From positions 1-19,360 of the forward strand of contig JAJYDH010000053.1 of the NCBI GenBank assembly GCA_021777685.1: a DNA stretch of 19,360 nucleotides, given 5' to 3'. Shown piece by piece: positions 7,441 to 14,937 of the stretch; within the stretch, counting starts at the first letter, position 1; each line of letters opens with the position of its first letter. The notes beneath the pieces were generated by a model. That model was given only the letters and a program-made list of their open reading frames with translations, was not told the DNA's origin and did no database searches. The translations under genes and the position numbers were made by a program. The DNA is from Planctomycetota bacterium. GTDB lineage: Bacteria; Planctomycetota; Planctomycetia; Isosphaerales; Isosphaeraceae.

Positions 7441-8454
7441 TCAGGCGGCCGGGGCCTCTCCGCCGCCGAGGGTTCCGAGGGTCTCCTTGTTGGCCTTGAT
7501 GTCCTCGGCCGTCGGCGGGACGTATTTGGCCTTGGTGGCGAGGTCGGACACGTTCTCCAGATAGAACTTGACGAACGCCGCGCCCCCGGGGCGGCGATAG
7601 GCCGCCTTCTTCACGTAGATGAACAGCGGCCGGGAGAGCGGGGCGTACGACTTGGCCAGGATGGTCTCGAAGCTCGGCTCGACGGCCGGGGTGTCCTTGT
7701 CCTTCTTGATCGGCACGGCCCGCAGGGTCGAGGCGTTCGCCTTGAAGTAGGCGAAGCCGAAGTAGCCGATCCCGTCGGGGTCGCCCGAGACGCCCCGGAC
7801 GAGGATGTTGTCGTCCGGGCTGGCCTGGACGTCCTTGCGCTGGCTCTTGGCCTTGCCGACGATCGCCTCGGTGAAGAACTCGAACGTGCCCGACTTGTCG
7901 TCCGGGCTGTAGAGCTTGACCTCGCGGTCGGGCCAGCTCGGGTCGAGGTCCTTCCAGGTCTTGACCTTGCTGTCGGGCTCCCAGAGCTTCTTGAGCTGCT
8001 CGGCGCTCAGCTCCTTGACGAAATCGTTCTTGGGGTTGATCACGACGGTGATCCCGTCGTAGGCGACCAGGAACCGAACCCAGGGGATGCCCTGCTCCTT
8101 GGACTTCGCCTCTTCCTCCGCCTTGGCGAGCCGGGAGGCGTCGACGATGTCGATCTCCCCCTGGAGATACTTGGTGAACCCGCCGCCGGTCCCGGAGTTT
8201 CCGACGACGACTTCGACCTTGTCGTCGACCTGGGCGAAGCCCTCCTGCGCGGCCTTGCTGATCCGGAAGACCGTGCTCGACCCGTCCACGACGACGGGCG
8301 AGGAGTCGGACTCGCCCCCCTTCGAGGCGGGATTCCCGCCGAGCTTGGCGTCGTCACCGTCCCCGCCGCAGCCGGCCAGGGCCGAGGCGAACGCCAGCAC
8401 GACGATCCGGGCGATGTTCGGGCGGCGGTCTCGTTGCGACGTCATGACGTCCAT
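7441..8454 (-). CDS. pstS: Phosphate-binding lipoprotein PstS
   Basis: Binds inorganic phosphate in the periplasm and delivers it to PstCA. 337 residues from ATG 8454. A Lys/Arg-containing N-terminus, a hydrophobic stretch and the lipobox ASALAGC give a lipidated Cys29. Phosphate-binding motifs of the family are visible: VDGSSTVF (56-63), GNSGTGGGF (85-93), IDIVDASR (101-108), SPDDKSGTFEFF (183-194) and GYFGFAYF. The start is chosen because GAGG sits 5 nt upstream (CCGAGGCTTTC-ATG) and because the longer open frame up to 8697 gives no plausible signal sequence; ATG 8445 is a close alternative. First gene of the pst operon, transcribed from the Pho-box-like promoter at 8522-8553. The C-terminal tail (KANKETLGTLGGGEAPAA) is low-complexity. 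Confidence 0.95.
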   Translation of the reverse strand: MDVMTSQRDRRPNIARIVVLAFASALAGCGGDGDDAKLGGNPASKGGESDSSPVVVDGSSTVFRISKAAQEGFAQVDDKVEVVVGNSGTGGGFTKYLQGEIDIVDASRLAKAEEEAKSKEQGIPWVRFLVAYDGITVVINPKNDFVKELSAEQLKKLWEPDSKVKTWKDLDPSWPDREVKLYSPDDKSGTFEFFTEAIVGKAKSQRKDVQASPDDNILVRGVSGDPDGIGYFGFAYFKANASTLRAVPIKKDKDTPAVEPSFETILAKSYAPLSRPLFIYVKKAAYRRPGGAAFVKFYLENVSDLATKAKYVPPTAEDIKANKETLGTLGGGEAPAA

Positions 8455-8521
8455 GAAAGCCTCGGTCTGGAGATCGAAAAGGGGTCGCGCCGGGTCGGGT
8501 CGGGCGGCGGGGCGACCTGTC

Positions 8522-8553
8522 AAACTACCATGACACGGTGAATTTTTCGTGAA
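8522..8553 (-). promoter_or_regulatory. Pho-box-like direct repeat and -10 element upstream of pstS
   Basis: On the minus strand, TTCAC-N6-TTCAC (8553-8538) is a direct repeat with 11-bp periodicity and an A-rich spacer (GAAAAA), as in PhoB boxes. Ten bp further down lies TAGTTT (8527-8522), a possible -10, leaving a leader of about 65 nt to the pstS ATG. PhoB sites normally replace the -35 in just this arrangement. The half-site differs from the enterobacterial TGTCA, so the assignment is by position and periodicity. Confidence 0.55.
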
Positions 8554-8616
8554 GAGTCGTTTTTTTCGCCAAACCCTCACGAACCGGGCCGGCTTCCACC
8601 GGCAGCTGGCCGATCG

Positions 8617-8729
8617 CCGATGATCGATGGACGACCCAGAAAATGGCCCTTGGGAGCCGAGAAGCCCCGCCGGCCAGAGCGTTTCAATCTCTCCCAATTA
8701 ACCATCGATCATCTCTCATCGATCATCGG
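8617..8729. repeat. Inverted repeat with two alternative right arms between phoR and pstS
   Basis: CCGATGATCGATGG (8617-8630) is complementary to CATCGATCATCGG (8717-8729) and also to CCATCGATCATC (8702-8713). The two right arms are themselves near direct repeats 14 bp apart, so only one can pair at a time. Distance between arms is about 70-85 nt. It follows the phoR stop on the minus strand and may act as a weak terminator. No function is shown. Confidence 0.4.
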
Positions 8730-8739
8730 TCGGGCAGGG

Positions 8740-10056
8740 TCAGCCGGGCTTGTACCTGGGGAGCTGGACTGTGAATCGGGTCCCCTCGCCGACCCGGCTC
8801 TCGACGGTGATCTGGCCGCCGATGGACTGGATCAGGTGCTTGACGATCGACAGCCCCAGGCCAGTCCCGCCCATCTCGCGGCTCCGGGCCTTGTCCACGC
8901 GATAGAAGCGCTCGAAGACCCGGGGCAGGTCGTCGCGGGGGATGCCGATCCCCGAGTCGGCCACGTCCAGCTCGACGGCGTCATCGGTGAGCCGGCAGGC
9001 GACGCTGATCCAGCCGCGCTCGGGGGTGTACTTGATCGCGTTGTCGATCAGGTTGTCGAGGATCTGGTGGACCGCCTCCTCGTCCGCGACGATCAGCGTC
9101 GACTCGCCGACCGGCCCGAGGTCGAGCCGGAGGTCCAGCTCCTTGGCCTCGGCGCGCCCTCGGTGGGTCTCGATGCAGGTCTCGACCACCGCCGAGACCG
9201 CCAGCGGCCCGTGTTGGAAGACCTCGTGCCCCGATTCCAGCCGGGCCAGGCTGAGCAGGTCGAGGATGAGCTGGTTGAGCCGGTCGGCCTGCTCCTCGAT
9301 CCGGTTGAGGAACCGGACGTTCACGTTCTCGTCGTGCAGGGCCCAGTCCAGGAGCGTCTCGGTGTACGCCTTGATCGAGGCCAGCGGCGTCTTCAACTCA
9401 TGCGAGACGTTGGCGACGAAATCTTGCCGCATCCGCTCCAGTCGGCGAAGCTCGGTGACGTCGTGGAAGACCAGGACGGCGCCGGCCGGGGTCGGGCCGG
9501 GCAGGAGGGCCCCGTGGACGGCGAGAACCCGGGACATCTGGCGAGGGATGATCTCGCGGCTAGGGAGGACGATCTCGCCCCGATACGTCTCCGGCCCGGC
9601 GAGCGTGGCGTCGACCGCCTCCTGGATCTGCGGGCTCCGGATCAGCTCGGGCAGGAGCCGGCCGACGGCCTGCGGGCCGAGCCCGAACAACTGATCGGCG
9701 CTCGTGTTGGCGAACAGCAGACGCCGCCGCGAGTCGATCGCGATCACCCCCTCGGCCATCCCGCCGAGGACGACCCGGAGTTGCTCGACATCGCGCGAGA
9801 GCCGGCCGATCCGCTCCTGTAGCTCCGGGGCGACCGCGTCAAACGTCCGCGCCAGCCTCCCAACCGGGCCGGGAGCCCGGGTCCTCGTCGGCCGGATCGG
9901 CCGCCCCTGGCCGAGCGAGCTCAACCCGCGTTCGATCTGCCGGAGGACGGAGAGGCACCGCAGGAGACCCCGCGTCGCCCACGCCACCGCCGCCACGGCG
10001 ACGATCGCGCCGGAGATCCCCAAGGCCCAGCCGCCCATTCCACCGACGACCCTCAC
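8740..10056 (-). CDS. phoR: PhoR-like membrane sensor histidine kinase
   Basis: Sensor kinase of a phosphate two-component system, 438 residues. One membrane segment at about 9-31, a HAMP-like linker, a PAS domain at about 95-205 (VLGGMAEGVIAIDSRRRLLFAN...), then the kinase core: H-box FVANVSHELKTPLASI with phospho-acceptor His219, N-box DNLIDNAIKYT (334-344), G1 DSGIGIP (367-373), F-box FERFYRVD and G2 GGTGLGLSIV (396-405). There is no large periplasmic sensor domain, as is typical for PhoR, which senses through the Pst complex and PhoU. Start is GTG 10056 with GGAGGG about 10 nt upstream; ATG 10038 is an alternative. It lies upstream of and co-directional with pstS, 285 bp away. No response regulator is adjacent, so its PhoB partner must be elsewhere. 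PhoR identity rests on architecture and neighbours. Confidence 0.85.
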   Translation of the reverse strand: MRVVGGMGGWALGISGAIVAVAAVAWATRGLLRCLSVLRQIERGLSSLGQGRPIRPTRTRAPGPVGRLARTFDAVAPELQERIGRLSRDVEQLRVVLGGMAEGVIAIDSRRRLLFANTSADQLFGLGPQAVGRLLPELIRSPQIQEAVDATLAGPETYRGEIVLPSREIIPRQMSRVLAVHGALLPGPTPAGAVLVFHDVTELRRLERMRQDFVANVSHELKTPLASIKAYTETLLDWALHDENVNVRFLNRIEEQADRLNQLILDLLSLARLESGHEVFQHGPLAVSAVVETCIETHRGRAEAKELDLRLDLGPVGESTLIVADEEAVHQILDNLIDNAIKYTPERGWISVACRLTDDAVELDVADSGIGIPRDDLPRVFERFYRVDKARSREMGGTGLGLSIVKHLIQSIGGQITVESRVGEGTRFTVQLPRYKPG

Positions 10057-10103
10057 GACCCGACCACCCTCCGAGGCCCGACGCGACCTCGCCCGAGCCG
10101 AAC

Positions 10104-10132
10104 AGTATCGAGGGATCTGGCGGCACGGTCAA
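10104..10132 (-). promoter_or_regulatory. Sigma-70-like promoter of phoR
   Basis: On the minus strand TTGACC (10132-10127), a 17-bp spacer and GATACT (10109-10104) form a good -35/-10 pair. Transcription would start near 10097, giving a leader of about 40 nt before the GTG at 10056. Spacing and position are both favourable; there is no experimental evidence. Confidence 0.6.
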
Positions 10133-10471
10133 GTTCGGCGCGGCGAGATGCAGGGTCGTTCAAAGGTTAAGCCCATGCGACTCTCCGAGTGCTCGGCTGG
10201 GATAACGGGACCGGGCCCCTGTCTGATTCCGCAGTTCGATTGCTTGACAGTCTTCGCGTCAGATCCTTTGGATTGGTCTGGAGCAGAGACCAGAAGTCAT
10301 ACCTGGGCAAGTCCAGGCTTTGAGCTTGGTAGCGACAGCTTTTCTTCCGGGGACCACTCCGGTATCGGTGGCAGTTCCAGTAGAGAACCTTCAGATCGAG
10401 CATCGGCTGCGTCCTCCGCTTGTGCCGCGACTGTTGCATCCTCAGCACACTTCACCGCGATACTCGCATGG
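10133..10471. other. Gene-poor stretch between phoR promoter and integrase remnant
   Basis: About 340 bp with no convincing gene on either strand. Short open frames exist but lack familiar motifs and ribosome sites. Base composition is less GC-rich than the flanking genes. Two small hairpins lie side by side: TGGTCT/AGACCA (10274-10292) and CCTGG/CCAGG (10302-10317). It may be decayed mobile-element DNA, given what follows. Confidence 0.4.
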
Positions 10472-10906
10472 AAGCTGTCCCAAAACACCACCGACACGCG
10501 ATCGTACGACGCCTGTTTCTACGAGCGCATCCAGGACTGGTCCGGGGACGCTCCGGGCGGGCGGGCTTACCTCCACGTCTTCCGCAAGACGAGCCTCCAG
10601 TTCGCCCGAATGGGGGAGGATCTGAACCGGCAAGCGGCCGCCAATGCCCGGCTGGGGGTATCGGTGATGGTGACGAGCTACGTGAAGGAGTCGGATGAGG
10701 AGATGCGGGCGGAGAGCAACCGGACGTACGGCCGGATCGCCGCCAGCTTACCGCCCGAGATCGCTCGGTGCTACTGGCATAAGAAGGTGGATACCGATCC
10801 CCTGGTCCAACGTCTCCCGGAGGCTGTCGCTCGCCAGGATTGGGAACTCGTCTCTCGACTCACCGCGGACCTCCAGCACCGAAAGGAGCCTGGGCCGCCC
10901 TGGTGA
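10472..10906 (+). pseudogene. C-terminal remnant of a tyrosine recombinase (integrase)
   Basis: An open frame without a usable start reads YLHVFRKTSLQFARMGEDLN, then ARLGVSVMVTSYVKESDEEM, then SNRTYGRIAASLPPEIARCY. This matches the end of a phage-type integrase: box II H-x-x-R (His codon 10574, Arg codon 10583), the degenerate LGH region and the nucleophile Tyr (codon 10679) in VTSYVKE. The first catalytic Arg and the whole DNA-binding half are missing; sequence before about 10480 has no resemblance I can see. It ends at TGA 10904-10906. The family is normally about 350-450 residues, so this is under half a gene. It sits on the 3' side of a tRNA-Arg gene, the usual place for such integrases. 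The left boundary is approximate. Confidence 0.6.
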
Positions 10907-11115
10907 AATCTTGTGAAATGGATGTCGGACCGGGCGGGTCGATCAGCCCATCGACCTGGCGGATGACCGTCAGAACCGCGATCCGGGACTTCAGAGTCGC
11001 TCCGACAAAACGACGAAAGGGACAAACCACGTTGCGTTGTGGCTCGCCCCTCTTCTGTGTTACGTCGAATAGGTGGAGACCCGGCCGGGCGAGGACTTGT
11101 GAAATACCGTGAAAG
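10903..11115. repeat. Two GTGAAA-type direct repeats in non-coding DNA
   Basis: GTGAAAT at 10903-10909 is repeated at 10913-10919, and GTGAAAT at 11099-11105 is followed by GTGAAAG at 11109-11115. Both pairs have a 10-bp period, one helical turn, and lie in about 275 bp without genes between the integrase remnant and tRNA-Arg. The half-site resembles the GTGAA repeat before pstS (11-bp period). Possible regulator sites, with no target gene evident. Confidence 0.3.
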
Positions 11116-11182
11116 ACTTCTCGGTCGAGAAAGTCGATTCCACAAATACGCCGGAACTCTTCGCGGTTTCTTGACTTCTGAA

Positions 11183-11256
<74 letters not shown>

Positions 11257-11284
11257 GTCCTTCGAGAGGAGATCGACAGGCAGG

Positions 11285-11290
11285 ATTGTA
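11285..11290 (-). promoter_or_regulatory. -10 element of tRNA-Arg
   Basis: TACAAT on the minus strand, 28 nt upstream of the tRNA 5' end, so transcription could begin about 22 nt before the mature tRNA. I see no good -35 at 16-18 bp spacing. Confidence 0.4.
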
Positions 11291-11437
11291 CAGAATCCCG
11301 GCACGCCTCGAACAGCCCATTTGTCGAAAATCGCGTGGGGTCGCTAGGGAGCCGTGATGAGCGGGCTCGGGCCGGGCGGGTCGATGTATTTTCCGATCGT
11401 CGCCTCTTCCTTTCGGAATAAAACCTAGGGTTCCTTC

Positions 11438-11482
11438 GGGCGAAGTCATCGCCCTCGTTCGGGCGGTCGAAGATCGACCGCC
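11438..11482 (+). promoter_or_regulatory. Two tandem hairpins in the leader of the large exported-protein gene
   Basis: GGGCGA (11438-11443) pairs with TCGCCC (11449-11454) over a 5-nt loop. GGCGGTCGA (11462-11470) pairs perfectly with TCGACCGCC (11474-11482) over the 3-nt loop AGA. The second ends 33 nt before the chosen ATG at 11516. In RNA they could affect stability or translation; in DNA the second is also a palindromic operator candidate. Confidence 0.4.
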
Positions 11483-11515
11483 GTGGATCGTCAAACCTCC
11501 TGGGTGACGCCGAAT

Positions 11516-14188
11516 ATGAGGACGATCACGGGACGCCGCAAGGCCGCTCGACGCCGGAATGGGCGTCTCCGGCCGCACTTCGACGGGCTGGAGGGTCGGC
11601 TGGCGATGTCCGCCTCCGGCTCGATGACGGTGCTGGGTTCCAGCCTCCTTGGCGGCTCGCCGGGCCCATCGGGTGGCGCCTCGACCGCTCAACCGCTCTC
11701 CATCGTCTCGACCGAACCGGCCTCGTCGTCCACGGTGGATATCTCGCCTTCCGTCCTGACGATCAGGTTCAGCGAGCCCCTGGACGCGTTCTCGATCGGG
11801 TCGACCGACTTCTCGCTCGTCCATGTCGAGGGAGACGGGACGACCCAACCTCTGGGGGCGGGTGAGGCGAGCTTCATCGAGGCGCTGGACCCGTCGGATC
11901 CGACCGGGAGCCAGATCGAACTGACGCTGTCCCGACCGCTCGCCGACGGCCATTATCGGCTGATCGCGCTCGGGTCGGGCCGGCTCCAGGGGGCGGACGG
12001 CTCGTCGCTGTCGACCCCGGGCACGGATACGATCGTTTCCGACTTCACCGTCGGCGGCGGGGTGGCCGGCCTCTCCTCGGCGGTGGACCTCGGGATTCCG
12101 AACTCGACGCCCATCGTCCATCCGGACGTGCTGCCCCTGGCGAGCAACCCGGGGGCGGTGGACTACTACAAGGTGACGCTCGCCCCCGGCCACAAGTGGC
12201 GACTCGGCCTCGATGTCCAATCCTCGGACGGTCCCGGGAAGGTGGACACGACCCTCTCGCTCTTGGATTCCGGCGGGAAGCTCATCGCCACCGAGAGCCT
12301 GGGGCCGGCCAACGCTCCGGGAGATCCTTACCTGTTCGCGGGCGTCGGGCCCGGGGTGTACTACGTCAGCGTCTCGGCCAGGGGGATCGTCCCCGTGACG
12401 TCGGGCGGCCATGGCCAGGGCCCCGAGGCCGGCGCCTCCTCGGCCTCGGCCCCTTCAGATGGCTTGTTCCAGCTCAGCGTGGTCGCCGATCCGGCGGACC
12501 ATCCGACCAGCGTCCTCGGCCTGAGAGTGGACCACGCCGACCCGCTCTCGATGGCCCCCACCGGCCTGACACTCCAGTTCGACGCCTCGATCCAGTTGAC
12601 CGCCCTGAAGTCGGCGACACAACCCGCGGTCAGCCTGGTCGATCAGAATGGGGTGAGCTGGGCCCTGACGCCTTCGGGCTACAACGCGACCCTCGGCCAG
12701 CTCTCGTTCGTCCTGGATCAGGCCCTGCCGGCGGGCCAGTACTCGCTGGTCCTGACCGGCAACGGCGGCCTGGTCGACCTGGCGGGGCAGGCCCCGGTCG
12801 CCCCGGGACTTCCGGCGGGAGTTCTCGGCTGCTTCACCGTCTCTCCGACCTCCCCGGCCTCCGGCGATCTCGGGACGATCCTCCGGGACGTCGCCGAGTC
12901 GGGGCTGGTCGCGAATCTCCCGGTCGCCGCCCGCTCCTCGATCTCCGAGCGGTTCACGATCGTCCTGCCCGGGAACTACACCTTGAGCGGGCCGGGGGCG
13001 ATCTCAGGGGTCTCATTCTCGCTGGCGGATAGCTCGTCCGACGTCCTGGCGAGCAACTCGACCGCGACCCCACAGGGGACGGCCAACGTCTTCTTGCCGG
13101 TCGGGACATACTCGCTGACGCTGACGAACGCAGGGGCGTCATCGGCCCTGGTGCCGATCACAATCCTGGAGCGGGGGATCGAATTCTCCCAGCTCATCGA
13201 CGGCGGGGTTGGCCAGGGTCCGGCGTTCAGCCTCCGACTGGTCACGCCCGAGGCGGGTTTCGGCGGCTCGAACGACGCCTCGTCGGCCTCGTCGGCCGTC
13301 GCACCGCCCGCACCTTCGCCGACCGTCTCGGCCTCGGCCGATGGCCCATCGGCGACGCCCGCCGGCCCGGTCCCGGTGGACCCGGCAATGTCGGGGCCCG
13401 TATCGACTCCGGCCCCTAACCCGGCCATCGGCAGTCAGACCCCGACGGGAACGCCGGCATCGACCACAGCTCTGTTCGGTTCGGCCCGCGATGATTCGTC
13501 GAGCATGAGTCCCTCGATCGGCTGGGCCACGCCGGTCGGCCCTTCGTCGGCCTTCTCGTCGTTCAGCACCGTGCCGGTGGGCCACCCATCCGCGCAGTCG
13601 AATCAGATCAGCGCGGTCGGCCCGGCGGGAGCGTCCGGATCGGTGGCTCTCGCTTCGAATTCGGCGGCGCTCCCGCCCGGGTTATCGGTGGTCCCGATGG
13701 CGATCTCCCCGGCCGGGGACGCCGAGCCGCAGGCGAACCCGATGGACCCGGAGATCCGGATCGAGGGCGTTGCCCCCCTCCAGCGGGGATCGACGCTCGA
13801 GACGGGGCTTCTCTCGCGGCCTCCCGCCGGCCGAAAAGAAGACGAGGTCTGGCTGAACGGCGCGGATTGGTTCGGGAGGGTCGTGTCGGCGGCGGTGGGC
13901 TGGCTCGCCGAGGGCGAGCCCGTTTCGATCGACTCGGACCCCCGGATCTCGAAGGTCGACACCTCGCCGAAGCCGGACGCTCCCGCCGAGATGACGGTCG
14001 AGTACAATATTGAGCGAGCTTCGCTGGTCTCCCCCATCGGGGTCGGCATCCTGACGATGCTCGCCTTGCGGTACGTCGGCCGGCGGATCGGCCGGGTCGG
14101 CAAGGTGGAGTCGAGAATCGAGGATCGAGAGATCCGCTCGATACTCACCGGGCCGCATCGTCGGATCGGGCGCCCGATCCGACGATAA
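11516..14188 (+). CDS. Large exported beta-domain protein with planctomycete N-terminal motif
   Basis: 890 residues from ATG 11516; GTG 11483 also fits but abuts a hairpin, and ATG gives the expected basic start MRTITGRRKAARRRNGRLRP. The motif RPHFDGLEGRLAMS (about 19-32) resembles the LEPR-type N-terminal sorting motif of planctomycete surface proteins. Then follow an SbsA-like Ig domain (about 60-180; VDISPSVLTIRFSEPLD...), a pre-peptidase-C-like beta domain (about 195-325; DYYKVTLAPGHKWRLGLDV, DTTLSLLDSGGKL, GVYYVSVSARG), a second Ig-like domain (about 330-443), another beta domain (about 475-555; FTIVLPGNYTLS), and a long Ala/Ser/Pro/Gly linker (about 585-740). Near the C-terminus a weak membrane segment (SPIGVGILTMLALRYV, about 839-854) precedes an Arg-rich tail. 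No enzymatic motif is seen, so it is probably a surface or adhesion protein. It ends inside a 30-bp palindrome. Confidence 0.85.
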   Translation: MRTITGRRKAARRRNGRLRPHFDGLEGRLAMSASGSMTVLGSSLLGGSPGPSGGASTAQPLSIVSTEPASSSTVDISPSVLTIRFSEPLDAFSIGSTDFSLVHVEGDGTTQPLGAGEASFIEALDPSDPTGSQIELTLSRPLADGHYRLIALGSGRLQGADGSSLSTPGTDTIVSDFTVGGGVAGLSSAVDLGIPNSTPIVHPDVLPLASNPGAVDYYKVTLAPGHKWRLGLDVQSSDGPGKVDTTLSLLDSGGKLIATESLGPANAPGDPYLFAGVGPGVYYVSVSARGIVPVTSGGHGQGPEAGASSASAPSDGLFQLSVVADPADHPTSVLGLRVDHADPLSMAPTGLTLQFDASIQLTALKSATQPAVSLVDQNGVSWALTPSGYNATLGQLSFVLDQALPAGQYSLVLTGNGGLVDLAGQAPVAPGLPAGVLGCFTVSPTSPASGDLGTILRDVAESGLVANLPVAARSSISERFTIVLPGNYTLSGPGAISGVSFSLADSSSDVLASNSTATPQGTANVFLPVGTYSLTLTNAGASSALVPITILERGIEFSQLIDGGVGQGPAFSLRLVTPEAGFGGSNDASSASSAVAPPAPSPTVSASADGPSATPAGPVPVDPAMSGPVSTPAPNPAIGSQTPTGTPASTTALFGSARDDSSSMSPSIGWATPVGPSSAFSSFSTVPVGHPSAQSNQISAVGPAGASGSVALASNSAALPPGLSVVPMAISPAGDAEPQANPMDPEIRIEGVAPLQRGSTLETGLLSRPPAGRKEDEVWLNGADWFGRVVSAAVGWLAEGEPVSIDSDPRISKVDTSPKPDAPAEMTVEYNIERASLVSPIGVGILTMLALRYVGRRIGRVGKVESRIEDREIRSILTGPHRRIGRPIRR
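14157..14186. repeat. Perfect 30-bp palindrome over the stop codon of the exported-protein gene
   Basis: ATCGTCGGATCGGGC is followed directly by its exact reverse complement, with no spacer. The T of the TAA stop (14186-14188) is its last base, so it encodes the protein's basic end RRIGRPIRR. It can fold as a hairpin in either transcript or serve as a dyad binding site. There is no T-tract. Confidence 0.8.
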
Positions 14189-14210
14189 ATCGGGCCCCAA
14201 GAGGGAGCCG

Positions 14211-14235
14211 ACGCCGATGACACGGTCATCGGCGT
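14211..14235. terminator. Bidirectional hairpin terminator between convergent genes
   Basis: ACGCCGATGAC (14211-14221) and GTCATCGGCGT (14225-14235) form a perfect 11-bp stem with a 3-nt loop, followed on the plus strand by ATTTCATTTC. It lies 22 bp after the stop of the exported-protein gene and 44 bp from the stop of the convergent HTH gene. The short T-rich tail makes it a fair Rho-independent terminator on the plus strand. Confidence 0.65.
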
Positions 14236-14279
14236 ATTTCATTTCGAAGGTCGGGCCGTCCCCGCGAGGCAGGTTGAAA

Positions 14280-14543
14280 TCACCTCGCCCGGTAAGGTTC
14301 CCCGTCGCCGGTGAGGAGCCAGTGGGGGTCGGCGTTCGTGACCTCGATGAACCGGAGGATCGCCTGCGCGGGGATGGTGCACCCTTCCTCGTAATTCATC
14401 CAGGTCCGGAACGGCACGCCGATCTCCCGGGCGAGCAGGGGGCCGCCGTTCTGCCCGTATAGCTCCTCGCGGATCGATCGTACTCGATACGCCAGGTCCA
14501 CCTTGATCGTCTGCCAGTTAGACGGCTGCGGGTAGGTTTCCAT
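14280..14543 (-). CDS. Small XRE/Cro-like helix-turn-helix protein
   Basis: 87 residues. The core GPLLAREIGVPFRTWMNYEEGCTIPAQAILRFIEV (about 34-68) fits an XRE-type helix-turn-helix: 'laReiGvp.rTw.nYE.G' is the recognition part, followed by a helix and the repressor-like ending ADPHWLLTGDGEPY. An N-terminal stretch (METYPQPSNWQTIKVDLAYRVRSIREELYG) precedes it. Probably a dimeric DNA-binding regulator in the cytoplasm. Start ATG 14543 has GGTGAAATGGA just upstream; no other in-frame start is close. There is no partner toxin, phage or methylase gene beside it. Two palindromes at 14742-14775 lie about 200 bp upstream and could be its operators. I recall similar solo proteins in Isosphaeraceae, but targets are unknown. 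Confidence 0.75.
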   Translation of the reverse strand: METYPQPSNWQTIKVDLAYRVRSIREELYGQNGGPLLAREIGVPFRTWMNYEEGCTIPAQAILRFIEVTNADPHWLLTGDGEPYRAR

Positions 14544-14741
14544 TCCATTTCACCAAACGAGTCGCGTGGGGGAAGATCGACGATCGGGCCGGAACGTCGG
14601 ACACTCCGGATGGGACGCGAGACGGACGCACGGGACGCATTATTAGGCCGGTTCCGCTTCTCCGCGCTCGTCCTGGCGCTTCATCGGCATTATTCTACAC
14701 CCGCCGGCCGTTCCTGTCCATCATCGACCGGACGGGACCTG

Positions 14742-14775
14742 GGAATCGTTCGATTCCGGCTGGCATCCGGATGCC
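14742..14775. promoter_or_regulatory. Adjacent palindromes, candidate operators
   Basis: GGAATCG-TT-CGATTCC (14742-14757) and GGCATCC-GGATGCC (14762-14775) are perfect dyads separated by 4 bp. They lie upstream of the HTH gene, which encodes a protein of a class that binds such dyads. Regulation is inference; the symmetry is seen directly. Confidence 0.4.
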
Positions 14776-14887
14776 CGGATCGTCTTATTTGGCTGAGCAG
14801 GCCCTCGGGAGCTGCTGAACCGCGGGGATGACGACGTTTTTTTCCCGTGTCGCCGAATCCGCCGATCGAGGGCCGGACATCGCGGGT

Positions 14888-14937
14888 TATTTCGAGATCT
14901 GCATATACTAGATATTATGTATTTAATTATTAACAAC
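14888..14937 (+). promoter_or_regulatory. AT-rich island with -10-like hexamers
   Basis: A run of about 50 bp made mostly of A and T within very GC-rich DNA. It holds TATACT (14904-14909), TATTAT (14913-14918) and TTAATTATTAA (14923-14933). It lies about 200 bp upstream of the GTG at 15120, so it could be that gene's promoter region, or a site for AT-binding nucleoid proteins. No clear -35 was found. Confidence 0.45.

Noticed and set aside
6328..8541. A 737-codon plus-strand open frame antisense to pstC and pstS
   Set aside because: It is rich in Arg, Gly, Asp and Pro with no domain, which is typical of a shadow frame in GC-rich DNA; the minus strand has clear Pst proteins.
10167..10497. Small minus-strand open frames (66 and 93 codons) upstream of phoR
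   Set aside because: Composition unlike the other genes, no motifs, and opposite to the integrase remnant.
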